Assembly (NCBI RefSeq): GCF_022788635.1 | Contig: NZ_CP076024.1 | Location: 4,751,503 to 4,815,502 of the forward strand | Direction of reading: 5' to 3' | Length of the DNA stretch: 64,000 nucleotides | Source of the DNA: Methylobacter sp. S3L5C | GTDB lineage: Bacteria > Pseudomonadota > Gammaproteobacteria > Methylococcales > Methylomonadaceae | In this document: positions 56,117 through 64,000 of the stretch, one piece after another | Layout: each line of letters begins with the position of its first letter | Position numbering within the stretch: the stretch's first letter is position 1 | The notes under the pieces: model-generated | Told to the model about the DNA's origin: nothing | Database searches by the model: none | The model's input: the letters and a program-made list of their open reading frames with translations, nothing else | Position numbers and translations under genes: made by a program

Positions 56117-57237
56117 TGAATTCCTTGATGCATACATATCGTTTTTTGTTAGTACTATTTGTAACATGCCATGTAAATCAAGTAGTCGGAAATGAATCCA
56201 CTGTAGTTAAGTGGGTCTCTGAGATATACAATCCTGAATATTCTTACCAACTTGAGAAAACTGTTGTCAGTAAGAAATATGTATATATTGTCGGCTCATA
56301 TTTTCAAACAAATTTAAAAAGACTCCCCTCAGCAGGTTATTGGCTTGCTCAATTTGATCATTCAGGAAAAAAGCTATTTTTTAAGAATTATCCAGATAAT
56401 TTATTTGATGCTGTCGAATCTTTACATGTAAAACATGACGAACAAGTTGTCATGGTCTATCGAGATAAACAACGAAAATCTCATATTTCTAAATTGGGAG
56501 CTAATAAACAATGGGAATTAGCTAAAGACTTGGCATCAGGATTTCATACATCAAGTATTTTAGAATTAGATAATAGCTTATTGCTCTTAATTGGGCACAA
56601 GTATTTAGATTCATCAATAACTGCACTTAATAATGACCTGACGATTAAGTGGGAAAAAACCATTGATTTAGGTAAAGATGATTTTTTTACTGACGCAATT
56701 AGCGATGGGCAGGAAATTATAGTCGTTGTTAATTCAGGAAAAATGGAACAATTTTTCATGGGTAAATCATCATTAATAATTGGAATAATAAAACCGGATG
56801 GATGTTGTTTTAAAGAGTTATTTAAAACTTCTGGCAGAGGAGGTTTTATTAAAAGATCTAGTAAAGGTTATTCAATAGTTTTTGATAAAAAGTCAGACTA
56901 TAAAAAAGAAATTGTAATAACTAAATATGATAAGAAGTTTTTAATGAAAACACAAAAAACACTTATAACTCAGAAAATGGGACTTTCTCCATTTTTTGCA
57001 GTTGCTGTAGAAGATTATTGGGTAGTTTTTATGGAAGATAAACTGAGACCGCATATTATGAAAGCAACTATTAATGGAATTGTTCTATCTGATTTTAAAG
57101 ATGTTGAGCAACCTCCTGGTTTTGGTGTTTTTGGTAATTGCTTCGTTAAAAACTGTGCGATTGGTTATACAGTAATCAACCAAGATACAGATAAAAAGTG
57201 GAATAATAAAATTAATTTAAAGTATCTATCTTTTTAA
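56116..57237 (+). CDS. exported hypothetical protein, propeller-like, possibly part of the toxin-immunity cassette
   Basis: 373 residues. Its ATG overlaps the previous stop by one base. A signal peptide (FLLVLFVTCHVNQVVG) is present. The mature part has repeated strands of the type YVYIVGSYF..., LTIKWEKTIDLG, EIIVVVNSG and DYWVVFMEDK, as in beta-propeller or PQQ-like proteins, but with no diagnostic motif. DNA is AT-rich like the 4-TM gene. Known PLA2-type effector immunity proteins are often periplasmic, so this is the second immunity candidate; alternatively it is an accessory binding protein. Confidence 0.6.
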   Translation: MNSLMHTYRFLLVLFVTCHVNQVVGNESTVVKWVSEIYNPEYSYQLEKTVVSKKYVYIVGSYFQTNLKRLPSAGYWLAQFDHSGKKLFFKNYPDNLFDAVESLHVKHDEQVVMVYRDKQRKSHISKLGANKQWELAKDLASGFHTSSILELDNSLLLLIGHKYLDSSITALNNDLTIKWEKTIDLGKDDFFTDAISDGQEIIVVVNSGKMEQFFMGKSSLIIGIIKPDGCCFKELFKTSGRGGFIKRSSKGYSIVFDKKSDYKKEIVITKYDKKFLMKTQKTLITQKMGLSPFFAVAVEDYWVVFMEDKLRPHIMKATINGIVLSDFKDVEQPPGFGVFGNCFVKNCAIGYTVINQDTDKKWNNKINLKYLSF

Positions 57238-57243
57238 AGCTGA

Positions 57244-57513
57244 ATGGAAAATTCTCGGCAACTAGTTAGACAAGATAACTGTTTTTTGTTGCCAGATACT
57301 CTTATTGATAACACCATAAAACAACTTAAAATGGATAATAAGACTTTCAATCTATGCCTTGATAATCCGGTGCAGTGGGCCGCTATAGAAAAAGACATCA
57401 CGTTGGGCACTAACTTGAGAATTAACGGTACTCCGACTTTTGTAGTTGGAATAATAGAAGACCGACAACTGATTAACTACCAGAAATTTAATGGCATACC
57501 GTTTAGACATTGA
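57244..57513 (+). pseudogene. remnant of a DsbA/thioredoxin_4-like gene
   Basis: The open frame of 89 codons encodes DNTIKQLKMDNKTFNLCLDN, then ITLGTNLRINGTPTFVVG, the C-terminal half of a DsbA-family oxidoreductase (helical insert plus the cis-Pro loop GTPT). The N-terminal thioredoxin part with the CxxC active site is missing. The ATG has no ribosome-binding site. Probably a truncated relic next to the cassette, maybe left from an earlier insertion. Confidence 0.65.
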
Positions 57514-57587
57514 CCACTATCATTGAAAACTTTAAAAAGCCTTAGGCACAGACGATCAGGTAATTGAGATTTAAGGAAATCAAGATA

Positions 57588-60500
57588 ATGAAACTACCGT
57601 CAAGTAAATTTCTTTATAGGGTTATTCTTATTCTGGGTATTACCTTAAACGGGCCAGCGCAAAGCGCCAACATTCTTGATGAAAACTGTGTCGTCAACAT
57701 TCTTAATCGCACGGTTCAAGTGAGCAAAGATGGCAGCTGGTCGATGCCTAACGTGCCTTCGCAGATGGGACGGGTTCGTGCCCGAGCCACCTGTATCAAG
57801 TTGGGAGAAACTTTTTCCGGTGAAAGTGACTACTTTACTATCGTTCAAAATGGCGTTGCCCAGGTTCCGGAAATTACCTTCCAAAATATCGAACCAATAC
57901 CCGTCAGTTTACAAGTGACCGAACCTGTCATTGAAACCCTGTCCAGTAAAGGTGCAACTGCCCAGATTAAAGTGCTGGCAACTTACCGGGACGGCAGCAA
58001 GCGCGATATCACGGCCTCGACTAATGGCACTAATTACACCTCCAGCAATCCCGCTATTGCCATCGTGAATGCTGAAGGCTTAATCACTGGCATAGCCAGC
58101 GGCAGTGTACTGATTACTGCACGTAAAGACGAGGTAGTCGCATTTAAACGCATCACTCTATCGACTAGCAGTGATAGCGATGGTGATGGTCTGCCTGACG
58201 ATTTTGAATTGGCAAACGGCTTAAACCCTAATGATCCTTTGGATGCACTAGAAGACTTCGACCAGGATGGCTTAAGCAACCAACAGGAATACCGGTTGGG
58301 TAGCGGTATCAGCGTTGCCGATAGTGATGGCGACGGCATCAGCGACGGCAATGAAGTAAATGGTACTCTCGGTTATAAAACCGACCCACTAAAAACCGAT
58401 ACTGATAACGATGGCGTCAGTGATCGGGACGAAATTATGGCAGGCTATAATCCAACCGATAAAACCGATGGCGGCGGACGTAGTTTTATCGAGTTGGTAG
58501 TAAGCCCCAATGATCCAAGTATGACTTTTAATACGATTTATAACGAAGCCAATCTTCAGATAAAGGTATCTGGTAAACGTAAAGATGGCAGCTTGGTCGA
58601 CTTAACCAGTCGTTCCACAGGCACCTCTTACAGCTCCAGCAATCTGAGTGTCTTAAATTTTGGCGGCAAGGACGGTTTGGTATTTGCCGGACAGGCAGGA
58701 GTCGCTAATCTGACGGTCAAAAATGCCGGATTGGAAAAAATCGTAACGGTCACCATTGGTACCTTTAACCCTATTGCATTGTCTTCCATCACGATTCCCG
58801 GCTATGCCAATAATGTTGATATATCGGGTGATTATGCCTATGTCGCTGCGGGTAGCAAAGGCTTGCAAATTATTAACGTCTCCAATCGTTCTACACCTGT
58901 TATCATCGGCAGCCTCGATACGGCAGGAACAGCAATAGATGTCCGTGTAGTTGGTAACATCGCTTACCTGGCTGATGGCGATCATGGCTTACAGATTATT
59001 GATGTAACAAATCCCGCTACGCCCAGTCTATTGGCCTCTTTTGATACTGCTGGTATTGCCCAGGACGTAAAAGTCGACAACCAGTTTGCCTATATTGCCG
59101 ATGGTAATAGTGGTCTTGAAATTGTCGATGTCCGTAAACCTGCCCAACCATTATCAGTAGGCTCCATAACCGGTTTGGGTGAAGCCAGGGGTGTGGACGT
59201 ACAAGACAATAATGTGGTGGTCGTCGCAGGGAGCTCCATTTACGTTATTGATATAACTAATAAAATAAATCCGGTTCAAAAAGGCAGCTTGGGTATTGGC
59301 CCGGTTCAGGATATAGCCTTAAAGGATAATTATGCTTATGTGGCCGCCTATTCTTCAGGATGGAAAGTAATTGATATTACCGATCCAAACCAACCGGCCA
59401 TAGTTGGGGGCGATATCAGTTTTGCACCGCGTGATATTGAATTAACGGATGGCTTTGCCTTTGCTGCTGAACAACTATTTCCAAACGTAGTCGCTTATGT
59501 CAATATCGAAGATCCTGCAAATGCAGTATTTCAGGGTACTATCGACTTATCACGCTTGGGGGATTATGCAGGAACCGGGATTGCATTGGATAGTAATTTT
59601 GTTTATATCACTGAAGAGTCATTCTTTATTAGTCAAAATTATGGAACTGATGGCAATACCCGCTTATTTATTGCGCAATACCGCCTGACCGAAGATAAAG
59701 GCGAAGTTGCACCTACAATTACCATGATCCATCCGGTACAAGATACGGTCGTTGTTGAAGGCAAAAAAATCACGGTTACTAACAGTGCAGATGACGATAT
59801 CGGCGTTAATTCAGTGTCTTTTCTGGTTAACGGTAAAGTGGTTTACACTGATACTTCGCGGCCTTACCAATATCCGGTTACCATTCCCTTTGGAACCTTA
59901 GGCAGCAAGATTACCGTTGCCGCCAAAGCTATCGACTTTGGTGGCAATACCTCAACAACACCCGTTTTAACCCTACTTGTTCAGCCTGACACGGATCATG
60001 ACGGCTTGAGCGATGAGCAAGAAAAACTCTATACAGCCAATCCGACCAATCCGGATACGGATGGCGATGATATCAAGGATGGCGATGAAATCGATATGGG
60101 CACCAGTCCTATTGATGCCGATTCGGATTATGACGGCATAGAAGATGGCGTCGAACTGCAAAATGGCACAGAACCGCTCAATCCTGATGTCACGCCGCCG
60201 ACTGTGACAGTAACTTTACCAGTTAACGAAGCTGTCGATATACCGGAAAATAATCCACTGGTTATTACCCTGAATGAACCTTTGTCAGCAAAATCGATAA
60301 CCACCAATTCTATCTTGGTTTACCAAGGTTTGCTGGAGGGTGCGGCTATCGTTCCAGGCAGAATCCGTTTGTCTAACGATGGCCTGCAACTAATTTTTAC
60401 GCCAAGTAATATTTTGGCGGATTATACAGAGCATAAAGTAGTTGTTGACGGTATCCGTGACCGCGCTGGCAACCCGATTACAACACCTTATTCTTTCCAC

Positions 60501-63500
60501 TACAAAACCGGTAATACGTTAGATACCGCTTCACCAACGGTTATTGGCAGAGATCCAGGTAATAATAGCATCAATGTGCCTGTCAATACCGTGATTGGGA
60601 TTCATTTTAGTGAGTCTGTCAATGCCGATACAGTCACTGATCAAAGCGTACTGCTTTACGATAGCTTTACCGGACAATATGTATCGGGGGCTATTAATTT
60701 AAGTGGAGATACTCAAAGTTTACATTTTATTCCTAATGTTGCACTTGCGGTAGGTCGTCAGTATCGTATTTATCTAACCAATTCCATCAAGGATTTGTTT
60801 GGTAATTCATTAAATTCGGGTAATTATTTCTTCACCACATCGTTTGACAAGGATGCAACCGGTCCTTATATTGTTGATTTTAGTGTGGCAGCAGATCAAA
60901 CCGCAGTGCCAACCAACGTGCAGCTACAAATACAATTTGACGAACCGATTAGTGGTTTAAGTCTTGATAGCGTCCAACTCCACAAAGACGCAGAAGTTAT
61001 TACGACAGTACGTGAACTCAATGATGATCACAAAATCCTGACCCTAAAACTGGTTCAACCATTATTGGCCAACACGGCTTATACCATCCATGTGGCAGGC
61101 GTTGAAGACTTAAGCGGTAACGTGCTGGCCAGCGCTACGGTGCGTAACTTCGCTACCGGAGCCGGAGCGGATTTAGCCGCAACCGGCATGGTGCAAATCA
61201 GTCCGGCCAATGCCACCAGCAATATAGGATTAAATACGAAAGTGGTGGTGGCATTTGCGGAAAGATTAAATCCGCTAACCGTCAATCCGGAAACGATTAC
61301 CTTGTATGACAATACTACCGGTCAACATTTGGCAACGACAGCGGCGTTTAGTGACGATGGCAAAACAGTCACGTTAACGCCAACCGCAATGTTACTGACC
61401 AACCGGCGCTACTCTGTTTACATCTCGATATTTGCGCCTTTGTATGATCAGGCCAGAAACCCGATCACCAGCATCAGTCCCTCTTTTACAACCGGCAATG
61501 TCACTGATCTGGAAAGTCCGGTTATTGCCGGCCAAAATATTGTCGATGGGGCGATTGATCTGGCCGTTAACAGCAAATTGCGTTTTATCATGGATGAAGC
61601 AGTCAGTAATTTCAGTACCGCCAACAGCATAAGTATACAAGCCAACGGTGCGAATGTGTCCGGTACCATAGCGGTCGGCAATAACAATCGCACGCTTACC
61701 TTTACGCCAACAGCCCCGTTAACGATCAATACCGACTATACCGTTATTGTTGATGGCCTCTATGATTCCGTCGGCAACAAAATGACCGCCATAAACAATC
61801 ATTTTACTACCGGCAGCATTAGCACTGCCGATACCGCAGGACCGACGGTCACCATCACCCCCGCTAACGCCTTGACCGGTGTCAATGTTAATACACCGAT
61901 TATTTTTACCTTCAACGAAGCAGTCGATCCAACCACGTTGGATAGTGGCATCAGTATTACTGTCGCCGGCTTAAGTGGCAAACTGGCGGGTAGCTTTAAC
62001 TATGCGGGCAATGTCGTTACCTTCAGCCCGTTGACCGCTTTCCCCGGCAATACCCTGATCAACATAACGGTTAATGGCGTACTGGATTTGGCCGGTAACT
62101 ACAATAGTTATCGAAACGGTTATTTTACCACCGGCATCGGCGGCGATACCACGGCACCGACACTGCTATCGATTACGCCAATCGATGGTGCACTGGATGT
62201 GGACATCAACAGCCCGATTGTATTGACGTTCTCGGAATCGCTGAATCAAAGTACCGTCAATAGCAACAGCATCGGCTTGTTTATCAATGGCACCCTCGTC
62301 AAGCCGTCCATCAGTTACTCCGGTGACAGTCGCACGGTAACGCTGACGACTACTTTGGCAAACGCCAGCCTGGTAACGGTATTACTGAGCAACGATATCA
62401 AGGATCTAAGCGGCAACCGCTTGGTTGATACGGTGAAAGTATTTACTACCGCCGCTGCCAATGATAATACTCGACCCTCAATCGTGACGGCGCTACCGGG
62501 AAGTGGCGCTTACAACGTCCAGTCAAAAAACCACATCGTCTTGTACAGCAATGAGCCATTGAACAGCACCAGTCTGCAAGCGGCCCTGCATGTTTCCGAG
62601 AACGGTGTGCTAATCAAGGGTAACCTACAAGTTATCGGCGATGGCAGAACGCTGGTGTTTACACCACTGCAAGCCTGGCGTAAAGGCGCGATTATTGAAG
62701 TGTTTTTGGACAGCGCGGCCCAGGATCAAGCCGGCAATGCCCTGAATAGCTTTCATGGCTCGTTCCGGATTGAAGAAGATCCGGCGCAGAAAGCACCCTA
62801 TGCAGTTGCCGTTAATACTGATGATAATGTCACCCTGCCCTTGAATCCGGTACTTGACTTACAGTTTAACGAAGCCTTGGATGCGGGCACCGTCAATGCC
62901 GTGACTTTTGTGGTGCATGATGCCACCAGCTGGCAGCAAATACCGGTAACCGTCAGCCTGCTAAAAGGCAATCGTGTCGTGCGACTACTTCCCAATGACT
63001 TGCTACAAGCCGGTCGTCGTTATTATATCGGTGTCCATAGCGGCCTGAAAGATGCGACCGGTGTTGCCTCAAACTACAATTCTGATTACCAATGGTCCTT
63101 TGTTGTCGGACTATCCGAAGATGGTCTTGCCCCCAAAGTAACCGCCTTAAGCCCAACAGAAGCAGCTACCAATATTGGTATCAACAGCCGCATCAGTATT
63201 CGCTTTGATGAAGCTGTCAATCCGATCAGCTTTCTGGGTGATGATACCGAGCTGCCGCTAACCCAAACACTGACATCTGATGCACGCTACTCATTAAGTT
63301 TCAGTGACACCAACCGTCAGGTCACCTATCTGCCGCACGACCCTTGGCCTGCAGGTAGCAATGTCACCGTCACAATAACAACGCCAGAAGACTATGCAGG
63401 ACATAGGGTAACCAGCAACAGCCATACCTTTCATACCGCCAATGGCCCGGATACCACCGCACCCAGCGTAGATGAATGGAGCATTGTCTCGAATGCTAGC

Positions 63501-64000
63501 AATGTGCCGGTCAATACGGTATTTAAAATCCGTCTCAATGAAGCAATTGATCCGATTACTGTCACAACGGAAACCTTTAGACTTTACGATACCGTAACCG
63601 GTCAGAATATAGCCGCAAATCGGACGGTTAGCAGCGATGGTCGAATTCTTACCTTGATACCGGAACAAGTGCTGGCAGTAGGTCGTAATTATTATTTCTA
63701 TATTTACGGAATACAGGATATGAATGGTAATACTATCAATCAAGCCCGATATTTTAAAACGGCATTGGTGGCAGACACGATAGCACCACAAATAACCGGC
63801 TACAGCATTGAGACCGATCAAACCGCAGTGCCAACCAACGTGCAGCTACAAATACAATTTGACGAACCGATTAGTGGTTTAAGTCTTGATAGCGTCCAAC
63901 TCCACAAAGACGCAGAAGTTATTACGACAGTACGTGAACTCAATGATGATCACAAAATCCTGACCCTAAAACTGGTTCAGCCATTATTGGCCAACACGGC
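57588..64000 (+). CDS. giant exported multi-Ig adhesin-like protein, 3' end outside the window
   Basis: At least 2137 residues, no stop before the window ends. AAGGA lies about 11 bases before the ATG. Signal LYRVILILGITLNGPAQSA, then a first domain with conserved Cys (ENCVVNILNRTVQVSKDG). Big_2-like domains at about 100-190 and 305-400 flank thrombospondin-3-like calcium repeats (DSDGDGLPDDFELANGLNPN; DTDNDGVSDRDE). LVIVD-type propeller repeats at about 400-700 (VDISGDYAYVAAGSKGLQII) are followed by a second calcium block (800-865) and about twelve SbsA/Big_5-like Ig units from 868 on. Likely a surface or secreted adhesin; related giant proteins often end in RHS or toxin domains, not visible here. 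Confidence 0.85.
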   Translation, partial: MKLPSSKFLYRVILILGITLNGPAQSANILDENCVVNILNRTVQVSKDGSWSMPNVPSQMGRVRARATCIKLGETFSGESDYFTIVQNGVAQVPEITFQNIEPIPVSLQVTEPVIETLSSKGATAQIKVLATYRDGSKRDITASTNGTNYTSSNPAIAIVNAEGLITGIASGSVLITARKDEVVAFKRITLSTSSDSDGDGLPDDFELANGLNPNDPLDALEDFDQDGLSNQQEYRLGSGISVADSDGDGISDGNEVNGTLGYKTDPLKTDTDNDGVSDRDEIMAGYNPTDKTDGGGRSFIELVVSPNDPSMTFNTIYNEANLQIKVSGKRKDGSLVDLTSRSTGTSYSSSNLSVLNFGGKDGLVFAGQAGVANLTVKNAGLEKIVTVTIGTFNPIALSSITIPGYANNVDISGDYAYVAAGSKGLQIINVSNRSTPVIIGSLDTAGTAIDVRVVGNIAYLADGDHGLQIIDVTNPATPSLLASFDTAGIAQDVKVDNQFAYIADGNSGLEIVDVRKPAQPLSVGSITGLGEARGVDVQDNNVVVVAGSSIYVIDITNKINPVQKGSLGIGPVQDIALKDNYAYVAAYSSGWKVIDITDPNQPAIVGGDISFAPRDIELTDGFAFAAEQLFPNVVAYVNIEDPANAVFQGTIDLSRLGDYAGTGIALDSNFVYITEESFFISQNYGTDGNTRLFIAQYRLTEDKGEVAPTITMIHPVQDTVVVEGKKITVTNSADDDIGVNSVSFLVNGKVVYTDTSRPYQYPVTIPFGTLGSKITVAAKAIDFGGNTSTTPVLTLLVQPDTDHDGLSDEQEKLYTANPTNPDTDGDDIKDGDEIDMGTSPIDADSDYDGIEDGVELQNGTEPLNPDVTPPTVTVTLPVNEAVDIPENNPLVITLNEPLSAKSITTNSILVYQGLLEGAAIVPGRIRLSNDGLQLIFTPSNILADYTEHKVVVDGIRDRAGNPITTPYSFHYKTGNTLDTASPTVIGRDPGNNSINVPVNTVIGIHFSESVNADTVTDQSVLLYDSFTGQYVSGAINLSGDTQSLHFIPNVALAVGRQYRIYLTNSIKDLFGNSLNSGNYFFTTSFDKDATGPYIVDFSVAADQTAVPTNVQLQIQFDEPISGLSLDSVQLHKDAEVITTVRELNDDHKILTLKLVQPLLANTAYTIHVAGVEDLSGNVLASATVRNFATGAGADLAATGMVQISPANATSNIGLNTKVVVAFAERLNPLTVNPETITLYDNTTGQHLATTAAFSDDGKTVTLTPTAMLLTNRRYSVYISIFAPLYDQARNPITSISPSFTTGNVTDLESPVIAGQNIVDGAIDLAVNSKLRFIMDEAVSNFSTANSISIQANGANVSGTIAVGNNNRTLTFTPTAPLTINTDYTVIVDGLYDSVGNKMTAINNHFTTGSISTADTAGPTVTITPANALTGVNVNTPIIFTFNEAVDPTTLDSGISITVAGLSGKLAGSFNYAGNVVTFSPLTAFPGNTLINITVNGVLDLAGNYNSYRNGYFTTGIGGDTTAPTLLSITPIDGALDVDINSPIVLTFSESLNQSTVNSNSIGLFINGTLVKPSISYSGDSRTVTLTTTLANASLVTVLLSNDIKDLSGNRLVDTVKVFTTAAANDNTRPSIVTALPGSGAYNVQSKNHIVLYSNEPLNSTSLQAALHVSENGVLIKGNLQVIGDGRTLVFTPLQAWRKGAIIEVFLDSAAQDQAGNALNSFHGSFRIEEDPAQKAPYAVAVNTDDNVTLPLNPVLDLQFNEALDAGTVNAVTFVVHDATSWQQIPVTVSLLKGNRVVRLLPNDLLQAGRRYYIGVHSGLKDATGVASNYNSDYQWSFVVGLSEDGLAPKVTALSPTEAATNIGINSRISIRFDEAVNPISFLGDDTELPLTQTLTSDARYSLSFSDTNRQVTYLPHDPWPAGSNVTVTITTPEDYAGHRVTSNSHTFHTANGPDTTAPSVDEWSIVSNASNVPVNTVFKIRLNEAIDPITVTTETFRLYDTVTGQNIAANRTVSSDGRILTLIPEQVLAVGRNYYFYIYGIQDMNGNTINQARYFKTALVADTIAPQITGYSIETDQTAVPTNVQLQIQFDEPISGLSLDSVQLHKDAEVITTVRELNDDHKILTLKLVQPLLANT
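60894..61078 (+). repeat. intragenic near-identical duplication, copy 1
   Basis: 185 bases match 63816-64000 exactly but for one base (A at 61058 against G at 63980), in frame, 2922 bases apart (974 codons; residues 1103-1164 and 2077-2137). The other Ig units differ strongly in DNA. The duplication runs to the window edge, so the true length of copy 2 is unknown. Confidence 0.92.
63816..64000 (+). repeat. intragenic near-identical duplication, copy 2 (to window end)
   Basis: Second copy of 60894-61078, with a single difference at 63980. It begins GATCAAACCGCAGTGCCAAC and is still matching at the last base. Confidence 0.92.

Noticed and set aside
58653-58985. 110-codon - strand frame opposite the giant gene, and similar ones at 61392, 61448 and 63294
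   Set aside because: They lie inside the continuous + strand reading frame with clear Ig/LVIVD protein motifs; shadows.

Overview
The window looks like a chromosomal segment of a gammaproteobacterium of moderate GC. The best guess is a methanotroph-like Methylococcales bacterium. That guess is inference from three things: the gammaproteobacterial housekeeping genes (ilvD, argA, cpdA, coaX/birA, ppsA, recQ, gshA, argJ-mutT/thiE, ftsH), two surface proteins with VPVPxxxWLFGSA sorting tails of the PEP-CTERM/VPLPA type, and many palindromic dispersed repeats. No rRNA, tRNA, CRISPR array, prophage or transposase gene was seen.

Layout. 1-4.4 kb: the tail of an SH3-domain membrane protein, ilvD, then argA-cpdA on the + strand, with a 33-codon ORF ending 2 bases before argA. 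4.5-12.3 kb: a tellurium-resistance-type (Ter) locus on the - strand. It has three TerD-family genes, terB and the predicted biosynthetic module (ATP-grasp, two PRTase-like proteins, a HAD phosphatase, a CitE-like lyase), plus an unrecognised small membrane protein. A 13-bp inverted repeat lies in front of it as a candidate operator. 12.6-17.2 kb: coaX-birA and ppsA. 17.3-21.8 kb: accessory DNA with two sorted surface proteins, a lipoprotein and several palindromic repeats. 22-30.6 kb: a NIF3-like gene, recQ, gshA, an APS-type reductase, a DnaQ/GIY-YIG nuclease fusion and a PP-loop sulfurtransferase-like gene. 30.6-36.4 kb: tusA-like, a CDF metal transporter, argJ, Nudix-ThiE and ftsH. 36.5-45 kb: a divergent sigma-70 factor, a cupin, arfB, a discoidin-like protein, a large SNF2 helicase and a GlcG/HbpS protein. 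45-52.3 kb: a MATCAP/QEGLA metalloprotease-like protein, a murein endopeptidase/L,D-transpeptidase pair (MepK/LdtD types) and an isolated hypE.

52.6-64 kb: a secretion and interaction region. A 1055-residue exported Ig-like protein ends in a Cys-rich linker and a phospholipase A2-like domain (CNGHDSCY motif). Its stop codon is followed at once by an AT-rich pair of genes, a 4-TM protein and an exported protein. This has the layout of a polymorphic toxin with candidate immunity genes and is the most attractive candidate system in the window. After a DsbA-like gene remnant comes a giant exported protein of at least 2137 residues. It has Big_2, thrombospondin-3-type calcium, LVIVD and roughly a dozen SbsA/Big_5-like Ig repeats, and runs off the right edge. 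It holds a nearly identical 185-bp internal duplication 2922 bp apart.

Dispersed repeats are a second theme. A ~115-bp element with 14-bp terminal inverted repeats and an internal hairpin occurs three times (21.8, 39.3 and 51.0 kb); one copy ends 2 bases before the arfB start codon. Functional names are based on reading protein motifs by eye; no database search was possible.
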